A stretch of 64,000 nt of DNA from Mesorhizobium loti (GTDB lineage Bacteria; Pseudomonadota; Alphaproteobacteria; Rhizobiales; Rhizobiaceae). A program made the translations under genes and the position numbers. The DNA is taken from the NCBI GenBank assembly GCA_014189435.1, contig CP050295.1:62001-126000 (forward strand), written 5' to 3'. A model generated the notes under the pieces. It saw nothing but the letters and a program-made list of their open reading frames with translations. It was not told the origin of the DNA and did not search any database. Positions 17,970-25,884 of the stretch are shown here, one piece after another (the stretch's first letter is position 1; the number at the start of each line of letters is the position of its first letter).

Positions 17970-19619
17970 ATGAGCAGGGTGCCGCGCGCAGATGCGAGTC
18001 CAGCTTCGTCGGCGACATTTGCGCCGCTCGAGAATGCGACCTTTCGATCGATCTGGCTTGGCACCCAGGTCGCCAGCCTTGGCTGGCTAATTCAAACTGT
18101 CGCCATCAGTTGGCTGATGGCGACCATCTCGACTTCGGACGTGATGGTCGCCTTGGTTCAGGCTTCGACGACACTCCCCATATTCGTCCTGTCGATCATC
18201 GCCGGGGCCCTGGCGGACAATTACAGCCGCCGCAATCTCATGTTCGCTGGCTGGTGCATGATAGCGTTATCCTCGGCGATGCTGACTGTTCTTGCGGCCC
18301 TCGGGATTTTCATTCCATGGATGGTTCTCGCATTCAGCTGTTTGGCCGGAGCGGGTGCCGCTTTCACCGATCCTGCTTGGCACGCGTCGGTGGGCGATAT
18401 CTTACGAAAACGCGAAGTCCCAGCCGCGGTCACGCTCATCTCGGTTGGATACAACGCCATTCGAAGCGTCGGCCCGGCGCTCGGTGGCATCGTCGTTGCC
18501 TCCTTTGGACCTCTGACAGCTTTCGCTGTGGCGACACTGACCTATGTAGCGCTGCTGTGGACCCTAGGGCGCCGCAAATGGGATGTTCGCACCTCACCTC
18601 TCCCGCGCGAGCCTTTGACCACCGCCATCCATGACGGAGCGCGCTTCACGGCCCTGTCGGCGGAGATCAAGGCGGCAATCGCGCGTGGAGCGCTTTTTGG
18701 CCTGACCAGCATCTCCATACTCGCGCTGCTGCCTCTCGTTGCCCGCGATCAACTAGGGGGAGGACCAATCGTTTATGGTATCCTGATGGCCGGCTTCGGG
18801 ACGGGCGCCTTGTGCGTCGGCATTTGCAACAATGTCTTGAGGCGGTCGCTATCCCAGGAGCGGCTTACAACACTGGCATGCATTGCCTGTGCGGCGTGCT
18901 GTCTATCTCTTGCTCTCACTACTTCAGTGGCGGTGGCGGCTATTGCGCTGGCGCTCGGCGGAGGGGGCTGGGTCGTCACCTGGACGGGGCTTGACGTGAG
19001 TGTCCAATTGGCAAGCCCAAGGTGGGTCGTTGGTCGCACGCTCTCGATCTACTATGCCCTTTCGTCGGGCGGTATCGCAGCCGGCAGTTGGCTGTGGGGC
19101 ACAGTGGCTGAGAACTATTCGCTTACCTTAGCCCTCGAGGTTTCCGCTGGCGCGCTCGTAGTGGTCGCGGCCACCGGCTTCCTGATGCCTATCCGTCAAT
19201 GGCAAGACTCTGATCAGGATCCTTTTGGCTTCGAAACGCCACAGCTCGCTCTCGACCTGAAGCCGAGAAGCGGGCCAATCGTCGTCAAGATCGAGTACTC
19301 AATACCGGAGGCGAACGTCGAAGCTTTCCTGGACCGGATGCAGGAACGACGGCGAGTGCAAAGCCGTGTCGGTGCTCGGCACTGGAATCTCCAACGCGAT
19401 CTTCAAGATCCTTCGCTTTGGACAGAAACCTTCCGCACGCCGACCTGGATGGACTATCTGCGCCTGAACCATCGCCTCACGGCGGCGGACAAAGCGTTGG
19501 ACCAACATCTGCTCGAATTGAACATGGCAAATCCGCCTCGTACCAAGCTCTCGATTGAACGACCGACCGTGGCAACCCGCAGGCGGGATCAGTCGACGCG
19601 ATTTTTCTTCCGGCTGTGA
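17970..19619 (+). CDS. MFS transporter, EntS/MFS_3 type, with C-terminal extension
   Basis: 549 residues: about 400 form a 10-12 helix MFS carrier (IWLGTQVASLGWLIQTVAIS, the loop DNYSRRNLMFAG, DPAWHASVGDILRKREVPAA), as in exporters of the EntS/DHA3 group. The last 140 residues are soluble and end in a small alpha-beta domain (VVKIEYSIPEANVEAFLDRM, RHWNLQRDLQDPSLWTETF), as in annotated MFS_3 proteins. It probably exports a small molecule or siderophore; the substrate is unknown. ATG 17970 has GGGAGGG about 12 bases upstream. Confidence 0.85.
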   Translation: MSRVPRADASPASSATFAPLENATFRSIWLGTQVASLGWLIQTVAISWLMATISTSDVMVALVQASTTLPIFVLSIIAGALADNYSRRNLMFAGWCMIALSSAMLTVLAALGIFIPWMVLAFSCLAGAGAAFTDPAWHASVGDILRKREVPAAVTLISVGYNAIRSVGPALGGIVVASFGPLTAFAVATLTYVALLWTLGRRKWDVRTSPLPREPLTTAIHDGARFTALSAEIKAAIARGALFGLTSISILALLPLVARDQLGGGPIVYGILMAGFGTGALCVGICNNVLRRSLSQERLTTLACIACAACCLSLALTTSVAVAAIALALGGGGWVVTWTGLDVSVQLASPRWVVGRTLSIYYALSSGGIAAGSWLWGTVAENYSLTLALEVSAGALVVVAATGFLMPIRQWQDSDQDPFGFETPQLALDLKPRSGPIVVKIEYSIPEANVEAFLDRMQERRRVQSRVGARHWNLQRDLQDPSLWTETFRTPTWMDYLRLNHRLTAADKALDQHLLELNMANPPRTKLSIERPTVATRRRDQSTRFFFRL

Positions 19620-19658
19620 TCGCCGGCTTTGGGTTGGTAGAGCTTGGGGGACAGCGAG

Positions 19659-19907
19659 ATGACCGGTTTGGTGAGATTTGAGAGGCAAGTCGTGGTCCAG
19701 ATTGGCCGCCACAGCCCAGAACGTGCCGTATTCGATGTCAATGATGCGGCCGCCATCTTGCTGCAGGTTTCTGGTCGTCAGACGGAGAAGCGCAGGGCAG
19801 CGATGGACGCCTGTTTGAAGGCACTACGGGGTAAGGCTCATCCACCCGCCGCCCGAAGAGCCTTCGTCGCGGCCGCGCGCGAAGCAAATATCCTACGCGG
19901 CGATTGA
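19659..19907 (+). CDS. DUF982 family protein
   Basis: 82 residues, with the typical layout of rhizobial DUF982 proteins: a first strand (VRFERQVVVQIGR), then VFDVNDAAAILLQVSG, CLKALRGKAHPPAARRAF and AAREANI. The function of the family is unknown. I moved the start to ATG 19659 because GGGGGA stands eight bases before it; the longer TTG start at 19644 overlaps this site. Confidence 0.65.
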   Translation: MTGLVRFERQVVVQIGRHSPERAVFDVNDAAAILLQVSGRQTEKRRAAMDACLKALRGKAHPPAARRAFVAAAREANILRGD

Positions 19908-19959
19908 CAGGTCAAAAATCGTTCGACGCTGACCGAAGCGGCGAGAAAATATGTAAAGA

Positions 19960-20337
19960 GCCGCTTTGGCTGACAAGAATGCACCGGTCTACGTCTTCAG
20001 CAACGCCGGCAAGCAGCGTAAAGTCTTCGCCCGAAATCAGGTGGTATCCGATCTCCAGGGTGAACGCGCCGCTGGCCGCCGGGCCGCAGGTCCTGCTGAT
20101 CAAGGGCGGCACGCATCGGGACATCGATCAACCGATGTTCTGTTGCGCTTCGATCAAGAACCAATCCGCTTCGACACACCGCGCCTGATCTCATCGATGC
20201 GCGGGACGGGTTGCATGCTTGCCAGCGCGATTGCGGCGCATCTGGCCAATGCGAGATCGCTTCAAGATAGCGTGCGCGAAGGCAAGCTGTTCGTGTTCGA
20301 GAAGCTCCGGAAACATGCAGCCGAAAACAGCGAGTGA
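19960..20337 (+). pseudogene. thiD: thiD (HMP/HMP-P kinase) remnant
   Basis: Pieces of ThiD lie in different frames: LAAGPQVLLIKGGTHRD near 20080, then FDQEPIRFDTPRLISS and the catalytic RGTGCMLASAIAAHLAN (anion hole and base region) near 20200, ending FEKLRKHAAENSE. The N-terminal half is missing. Intact ThiD phosphorylates hydroxymethylpyrimidine in thiamine synthesis. Thiamine, biotin and pantothenate genes are known on Mesorhizobium symbiosis islands. The last codons recur at 4825-4877. Confidence 0.65.
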
Positions 20338-21011
20338 CCGTTTTGCGGCGGTTTGCCGACCACCACATGGGAGCGTCTGACGAGCGATCTCCCTTCTCCA
20401 AAGAAAGCGAGTTCGAGGGGCCTCTGAAGGAGCGGAAGAACTCGCGTTTCCTTTTTTCACGGTCCGCTGAAAAGTCTTCAGCCTAAACATGACTATTGTG
20501 GTTCGCCTGTCGTATTTCCGAACGCCATTGCACGGTAGAGTGACCGAACCTCACTGGCGTGGCACGGAAGGCCAGGAGGCCATCGTACAAGCTGAGGCAT
20601 AGGACGGCGCAGACCGTCCGCTCTTCAAAGAAGAATATTCTCCAGGGGGATCGTCATCATTGATCCGGCTGTCAGGAGGCCTGGGCAGCTGAAAGAGGGC
20701 GATGGCTATGATATGGTCAGGGACGGGATTGCATGGTTTGCGTCAGGCACCTGCACGGATCACCTCTCAAAAATGGCAGGCCGGTCCCGGCATCGAAGCG
20801 CCGTCGCGAGATTTTCGCGGCCGCGGTGGCTTCGCTGTCAATTGTCCGCAGGGCGAAATCCGCAGCAAATGAGTGTGCGCTAAAAGGCATAGCCGCCTCC
20901 GCAAGCGGAGGCGGCTACAAAAGCGCAATCGATGCGAATTTCGTGACGATCACCGTCGTGTCCTTCAGCAGGATTTTGCAGAATGCCGCCACTTTCCGCG
21001 CGTGCTGCGGC
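20338..21011. repeat. Duplicated block, second copy, no gene
   Basis: This spacer between thiD and pmtA remnants matches 4878-5075 plus 7804-8511, so it is the uninterrupted version of the block split by IS21. A hairpin CCGCCTCC-GCAAGC-GGAGGCGG lies at 20891-20912. I see no gene in it. Confidence 0.55.
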
Positions 21012-21608
21012 TCAGACTGCTCGTCGGTAAGTCCAGAGCTGTGCGGGCGGGATGTTGCGGACGACGAAATCATAGTGAGACACGACGTAGCGGTCGGGCA
21101 TTTTGATCACCGGCGACAAAGGTCCGTAGGTGATCTGAATGACAGGTCTCCCGCGAGGAATTCGGGCAAGCAAATCCTCAAGCAATGCAATGCGCTGTTC
21201 CATCGGAAAACTCAGCAACGGCACCGCACTTATCACACAGTCGAATTGCTCCCCGCGCCGCTCGGCCAGCACTTCCTCCAGCGCGAACGCATCGCCCAAT
21301 CGAAAATCCACCCCTGGAAAGCGTCGTGTGAGACGATGATAGAAATCCTTGGATTATTCGACCGAAACCAGCTGATGCGGCTTGATGCCCCTTTCCAGGA
21401 TTGCCTTGGTGATGACGCCAGTTCCTGCGCCCAGCTCAAGAACCGGCAATCCGGATGCCGGATTGATAACGCTTGCCATACGACGCGCGGCATGAACGGA
21501 CGTTGGCATCAGCGCGCCCACTCGTTTCCTGTCCTTCTGCCAGCCCTTGAAGAATTGCACTTCTTCTTCGAACTTCCTGGCGAGGAGCTCCTTCAATCGA
21601 AAGACCAT
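21012..21608 (-). pseudogene. pmtA: pmtA second copy with an internal stop codon
   Basis: About 90 percent similar to the copy at 8512-9108 and in a single frame throughout, except that VEYSKDFYHR has become VE-stop-SKDFYHR: codon TAT is TAA at about 21353. This would truncate the enzyme after the SAM-binding motif. No other lesion is visible. Readthrough or sequence error could restore it. Confidence 0.8.
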
Positions 21609-21682
21609 ATCCACTCCCTGCTACGCTATTTGTCTGGGTCATTTTGACGACGCACGTTTGTCCAAGCCTTGCGGCTGCTCAA

Positions 21683-22573
21683 TCATGCGGCATTAGCTGC
21701 CGCGAGCAGCTCGCCTTTGCGCTGCCCGGGCAGAACGCCGACGTTATCGATAAGCCGCGTCCCGCCGAGCCAGGCGGCGACGATCAGGCGGGCCGGTCGG
21801 TCCGCGGCGGAAAGCGGCGACAGGTCCTGGTCTGCTCTCAGCTCGAGATACTCGACTTCGTCGTAACCGGCAGCGCGGATCGCTTGCCTGGCCTCGGCAA
21901 GCACAAGCTCCGCCGGCGCTCCCGCCGACAATCGCCCGGCCGAGGTGGAGAGGACTTCGGCGAGCCTTGGCGCTGCCAAGCGCTGTTCGGCCGAGAGCCT
22001 GACATTGCGCGACGACATCGCCAAGCCGTCGGCTTCACGTACCGTTGGACATGCTACAATCTCGATCGGAATCTCGAGATCGCGGACGAGCCGGCGAACC
22101 ACGTGCAGTTGCTGGAAATCCTTCTCGCCGAAGAAGGCGAGATCAGCACGCGTCTGGAGAAAGAGCTTGGCGACGACGGTTGCCACGCCGTCGAAATGGC
22201 CGGGACGGAACGCGCCGCACAGGCCCCTGCTCACCCCACTCACCGAGATCGTAGTGGCGAAACCTTCCGGATACACGTCCGCTGCATTTGGCGCGTAGAG
22301 CAGATGAGCGCCAAGCGGCGCAAGCTTGGCGGCATCGTCATGCTCAGTGCGCGGATAGGCCGCGAGATCGGCCGCGCTGTTAAACTGTTTCGGGTTGACG
22401 AAGAGCGTCACGATAACCCGGTCGGCCTTGGCGAGCGCGGTTCGCACCAAGCTCAGATGGCCTTCATGCAAGGCACCTATAGTCGGCACGACAGCGACCT
22501 TCAGGCCCTTCTGACGCCATCCGGCCACAGCCATGCGCAACTCGGCGACGGTTCGTGCGATCGGAATGATCAT
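21683..22573 (-). CDS. panC: Pantoate-beta-alanine ligase PanC
   Basis: 296 residues, full length. It joins pantoate and beta-alanine with ATP to make pantothenate, in the cytoplasm. Family motifs: [16 protein letters not shown] (HIGH-like nucleotide-binding loop), [41 protein letters not shown] and [14 protein letters not shown] (KMSKS-equivalent). Its ATG overlaps the stop of the panB remnant by four bases, keeping the usual panB-panC coupling. Because panB is broken, this copy may depend on another panB. Confidence 0.92.
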   Translation of the reverse strand: MIIPIARTVAELRMAVAGWRQKGLKVAVVPTIGALHEGHLSLVRTALAKADRVIVTLFVNPKQFNSAADLAAYPRTEHDDAAKLAPLGAHLLYAPNAADVYPEGFATTISVSGVSRGLCGAFRPGHFDGVATVVAKLFLQTRADLAFFGEKDFQQLHVVRRLVRDLEIPIEIVACPTVREADGLAMSSRNVRLSAEQRLAAPRLAEVLSTSAGRLSAGAPAELVLAEARQAIRAAGYDEVEYLELRADQDLSPLSAADRPARLIVAAWLGGTRLIDNVGVLPGQRKGELLAAANAA

Positions 22574-23064
22574 CCGGCTTCTTCTCCATTCACGGACCTT
22601 GGCGCATCGCCGAAGACATGGTCGGATCCCGGAAAGCGGCGGTCGCGCACTTCCTGCGCATAGGCCGCGATCGCCTCCCCGGCGATCTCACCGAGTTCGG
22701 CACAGCGCTTGACGAATTTGGGCCGGAAGTCGCCGAAGGTGCCCAACATGTCGTCGACGACGAGAATCTGTCCGTCACAGGCTGCCGAGGCGCCGATACC
22801 GATCGTCGGGATCGCCACCTCTGCGGTGATGGCGGCGATCATCTTCATGCGAAAGCCGATCATGTCCGCCAGGCTGTGGACGACCTGGTCCGGGCAGCGC
22901 GGATCATCGATGCAACGCGCCAGACGGTCGGCCACCCGCAGTCGTTTTTCCACCTCGGCCAGAGCCAGAACACCGCTGTTCGACGACAGCATGCCGCCGT
23001 CAAAACGAGCGATGACGGATTTGCCGCCCACTGATGACAAACCGCTCAGCGGCAGGTAGATCAT
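22570..23064 (-). pseudogene. panB: Chimeric ORF: IS1380 transposase N-terminus fused in frame to PanB C-terminus
   Basis: Residues 1-78 are the N-terminus of the IS1380 transposase ([18 protein letters not shown] to [11 protein letters not shown]). Residues 80-164 are the C-terminus of ketopantoate hydroxymethyltransferase ([38 protein letters not shown]). The switch is at about 22837. The PanB part lacks the N-terminal metal- and substrate-binding residues, so it cannot be an active enzyme. The frame is intact over 164 codons and reads straight into panC. Confidence 0.85.
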
Positions 23065-23174
23065 TCATGGCGGGTGTCGTCTCCGGGAAATGATTCGGAT
23101 CGGCTTTAGCAACCAAATCCTACGTCATTTCAACGGCTTGCGCCACATCCGCCAACCACCCTGAATTTTTCGGG
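22838..23174 (-). mobile_element. IS1380 fragment (5' end only)
   Basis: Matches the 5' end of the element at 9555-11173, including the outer end (GAATTTTTCGGG next to CTAG at 23175-23178) and the first 78 codons. The rest of the element and the first two thirds of panB are missing, as if one deletion started inside the IS and ended in panB. Confidence 0.8.
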
Positions 23175-23200
23175 CTAGGTCCCTCGGTATGGACCGAGCA

Positions 23201-23947
23201 TCAATCAACCGATACTTGAGACGCTTTCCAATGCCAGTCAGGCAGCTGCCAGCTAGGAAATCCGTGCAGCATGCCGGCGACGGCCTCCGTCAGCGCCATC
23301 CGCTTTATGTGCCGGCCTCTGCCGAATCTGACCGGTGGCAAAACATCGGGGTAAGCGTCCTTTCCCGCGAGTTCTATTGCAAATGGCACTAACTCCTCGC
23401 AATCGCATAAGACCTCGCCAGTCTCCCGGCGGTACTGGCTATTTTTGTAACTGAGGGCCTTTGTCAGACGCCACGCGACGGGCCTCTCAGACATGATCCA
23501 ACAACACGTGACACCAGAGCGCCGATAGCGCTCCGTCCTGGTTAGGAAATCGTCCAAGTGCTGGCTTGAGAGTTGAACCTCGAATGCGACCCGCCTGCCG
23601 TCAGCCAGAAACACCAGCACGTCTGCTATCCATTCGGCGCCTGCTCCGTCTGTCCCCCAGGCCTCAAGCTCCGCCCGAAAGCCCATTGCCCGCGCAGCCT
23701 TGACCACATCAATCTTCAGGCGGGTGTGTGCGTAGCTCTCCGGGCCAGGAAGCTGACCTGTAAATCCAGGTGCGTGCGCGAAGAATCGTAGACCCCGGAT
23801 TGACGTTTTGGGCACCGCCGGCCAGGCCGTGCGCGGCATTCGCCATGTCCCGAGCGGCGCATTGCAAATACTCAGCCAAGCGGCATCCGAGGCCGAGAAC
23901 GCTTCGGTCATGTCCCCTATCGCCGCGTTGTACGCGATCTGCCCCAA
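23201..23947 (-). CDS. CoiA-like protein with a nuclease-type core
   Basis: 248 residues. The middle shows the CoiA/PD-(D/E)xK-like core: EWIADVLVFLADGRRVAFEVQLSSQ (Asp and E-x-Q strand), then FLTRTERYRRSGVTCCWIM. CoiA proteins affect incoming DNA in competence; in rhizobia the role is unknown. The TTG at 23947 has AGAGGG upstream; ATG 23911 is the alternative. The IS1380 fragment lies just upstream of the 3' end. No operon partner. Confidence 0.7.
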   Translation of the reverse strand: MGQIAYNAAIGDMTEAFSASDAAWLSICNAPLGTWRMPRTAWPAVPKTSIRGLRFFAHAPGFTGQLPGPESYAHTRLKIDVVKAARAMGFRAELEAWGTDGAGAEWIADVLVFLADGRRVAFEVQLSSQHLDDFLTRTERYRRSGVTCCWIMSERPVAWRLTKALSYKNSQYRRETGEVLCDCEELVPFAIELAGKDAYPDVLPPVRFGRGRHIKRMALTEAVAGMLHGFPSWQLPDWHWKASQVSVD

Positions 23948-24117
23948 TTACCCGAACCCTCTCACATAATCATATCGTTGAGTCTTTATACTACCACCAC
24001 CAAAGCCCCTGCGGCGCGGTAGATCAACCGACTTTGGTAGACTGGCGTGTCTCGGCTACATGAAAGTTACATGAAAGAAATTTAACGAGATTGGATTGCG
24101 TAAATTATTGAAAAATA

Positions 24118-24158
24118 TGGTGGGCGGTACAGGATTCGAACGACCCCTACCGTGTGAA
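24118..24158 (-). pseudogene. 3' remnant of a tRNA-Val (GAC) gene
   Basis: Read on the minus strand, this gives ACACGGTAGGGGTC, then GTTCGAATCCTGTACC and GCCCACCA. This fits the 3' half of a rhizobial tRNA-Val from the anticodon stem to CCA, except that four T-stem bases (ACAG) are missing. The 5' half is absent. It cannot be a working tRNA. A 3' tRNA end is the usual attachment site of integrative elements, so it may be an att scar. Confidence 0.55.
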
Positions 24159-24380
24159 AGCGTTTCGTCCCCCGAGAATCGTCTTGTTGCGCAGGGGCGC
24201 TTTTTTGTCTCAAGGCTCAAGCAGCTTGGAAATGCTGCTCGCTAAGTAGTCGACAAGCCGTCCCACGCCGAGGTGGTCCGGAAACCGACATGCGGGCAGT
24301 TTTCACGTCGATACCAAGGGCTCGATGCAGGCCAACGGAATTGATTATCGTTCGAGATTCAAGCTAATCACAGACTTGAC

Positions 24381-24417
24381 GAACCAGCTTGGTTCAACAA
24401 TAATCATAGTGAACCAA
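24381..24417. promoter_or_regulatory. Operator repeats before the toxin-antitoxin pair
   Basis: Three half-sites of one motif: GAACCA at 24381, TTGGTTCA at 24389-24396, and TGAACCAA at 24410-24417. The last two form a perfect 8-bp inverted repeat with a 13-base gap; the first two form a tighter palindrome. The site ends 18 bases before the antitoxin start, as expected for autoregulation by a ribbon-helix-helix antitoxin. Confidence 0.65.
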
Positions 24418-24434
24418 CGAAAGTTATACCCCCC

Positions 24435-24680
24435 ATGACCGCCTTCACCGTCCGTGTGCCGGACGAAACCGCAGACAGGCTGGACCAACTCGCCGAAAAG
24501 CTTGACCGCTCACGCTCCTATGTGGCCGCACAGGCCATTGAGGACTTCGTGGCCCGGGAAGAGTGGCAGCTGGCTGAAATAGAGGCCGGGTTGGCCGAGG
24601 CCCAGCGCGGCGAATTCGCAAGTGACCATGATGTAGCTGCCGTGGTCGGAAAATACGTCAAGTCCGCCCGCCAATCATGA
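24435..24680 (+). CDS. Ribbon-helix-helix antitoxin (CopG/ParD type)
   Basis: 81 residues. The N-terminal FTVRVPDETADRLDQLA is a typical RHH DNA-binding strand and helix, followed by LDRSRSYVAAQAIEDFVAR. The C-terminal half (WQLAEIEAGLAEAQRGEF) should bind and block the toxin. Its stop overlaps the toxin ATG by four bases. It should repress its own promoter through the TGGTTC repeats just upstream. Confidence 0.85.
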   Translation: MTAFTVRVPDETADRLDQLAEKLDRSRSYVAAQAIEDFVAREEWQLAEIEAGLAEAQRGEFASDHDVAAVVGKYVKSARQS

Positions 24681-24970
24681 GCCGTAAAAGAATCCGCTGG
24701 ACCCAGCGGGCGTTGCGGCGGCTTGACGAAATCGGCGCCCACATCGAGAAAGACAGCTCCGATGCCGCCGGCCGTGTCGTAGCGCGCATTGTGTCAGCGG
24801 CCGAGCACCTGGCCGAGCAACCGGCCATGGGTCGCATCGGACGCATCAAGACGACGCGGGAGCTCGTTTTGGCTGATATACCCTATATCATCCCCTATCA
24901 CGTCAATGGCGAGACTGTCGAAATCCTGACTGTCATGCACGCCGCCCAACAGTGGCCGCAGGCCCTGTAA
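24677..24970 (+). CDS. ParE/RelE family toxin
   Basis: 97 residues with the RelE/ParE fold pattern: IRWTQRALRRLDEIGAHIEK, AEHLAEQPAMGRIGRI, and the terminal strands LVLADIPYIIPYHV and VEILTVMHAAQQWP. ParE members poison gyrase and RelE members cleave mRNA; the sequence alone does not decide which. Paired with the antitoxin before it. It may stabilise the island. Confidence 0.85.
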   Translation: MSRKRIRWTQRALRRLDEIGAHIEKDSSDAAGRVVARIVSAAEHLAEQPAMGRIGRIKTTRELVLADIPYIIPYHVNGETVEILTVMHAAQQWPQAL

Positions 24971-25055
24971 AGTCGCTGCACCAGCAAATTTCCGGCCGTC
25001 ACGCCAGAATCGTATTGATGATTTTGGGGCGCTTCCGCCATTCTTGAATTACGCA

Positions 25056-25091
25056 ACGATAAGCCCCTGGCGTGAACCGGGGGCTTATCGT
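25056..25091. terminator. Strong hairpin, probable bidirectional terminator
   Basis: A perfect 12-bp stem (ACGATAAGCCCC and its inverse) with a 12-base loop. It lies between the toxin gene and the end of the convergent LRR remnant, where a terminator for both would fit. There is no long T run, so termination strength is uncertain. Confidence 0.55.
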
Positions 25092-25093
25092 AA

Positions 25094-25262
25094 TCAGTCG
25101 CGGACGATCTGTCCGCCGACATCCAAGCCGTCGGGCAGAGCGATAAGGCCCGTGCCACCGAAGAGGTAGAGGTCGTCCCGACCTTCGGCCCGTCCGGCAT
25201 GGCGGCGAGGTCCGTGCGGCCGGAGAGGTCGAGATTATCGGGGGTAGACGAAATAGACATTG
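25094..25262 (-). pseudogene. Short leucine-rich-repeat protein, frameshifted
   Basis: Starts MSISSTPDNLDLSGRTDLAA and, after a frameshift near 25180, continues DDLYLFGGTGLIALPDGLDV and a stop at 25094. The repeat unit LxLxGTxxxALPDGLxVGG is that of bacterial LRR proteins. A ribosome site AGGAGA lies before the ATG. With only about two repeats it is a fragment or remnant. Confidence 0.45.
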
Positions 25263-25660
25263 AGGATTCTCCTGTGTCGGCCCTCCGTCACGCCGGAAGG
25301 CGGGTGCCGGGGGATCGCTACGAGGAGCGGAAACGGGACATTGGAAATGTCGCCGGTTCAGTATGGGCGAGGGAATGCCGTTTGCAAAGGGGACCAAAAA
25401 TAGCAGATTCAGGCAATGCCATAAGCCCTCCCCCGTTACGGCCGGCAGTAATACGAACGGCCGTTGCGGCTTCGCCGCTCCGGCGGCATCCTCTCAAGGC
25501 GGCGAACCGGTCGGCCAGCCGGAGTGGTGGCGTGTTCAGGTTCTCTTCGCCACCCTCGCCGCATGGGGTTCTGCTGCTGCCAGACCTGATTCTCTTAGTC
25601 TAGCCCAATAGCTTCTGCGACCGGGTCTGCCGCACTACACGCCGGGTGGGGGGAAATGGA
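25263..25660. other. No supportable gene
   Basis: About 400 bases between the LRR remnant and the helicase leader frame. Open frames occur on both strands without recognisable products. Confidence 0.35.
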
Positions 25661-25884
25661 ATGAAGCGACCCTATAGTTCGTTGAGCATCGACCAGCTTG
25701 AGGCGATACTGGATAAAGCCACGGCAAGTGGTGATACCAAGGCTGTCAAAGTCATCGCGCGTGAAGCTGCAGTGAGGACCACAGCTCGGGCCGGGAGGCT
25801 TCTGGTCCGCGCCAAATCCGCATTGAACGTCAAGCAAGCGGACCTCTTCGACCGAAGCGCCCAGACGTCTAGGAAGCGGCCGCC
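25661..25884 (+). other. Probable N-terminal part of the helicase gene, out of frame
   Basis: Starts MKRPYSSLSIDQLEAILDK after a good ribosome site (GGGGGGAAATGG) and reads DTKAVKVIAREAAVRTTARA to ADLFDRSAQTS. It then overlaps the helicase frame, which has a stop at about 25868 and only a GTG start after it. One base change near 25865 would join the two into one protein. This is my inference; a separate small gene is the alternative. Confidence 0.4.
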
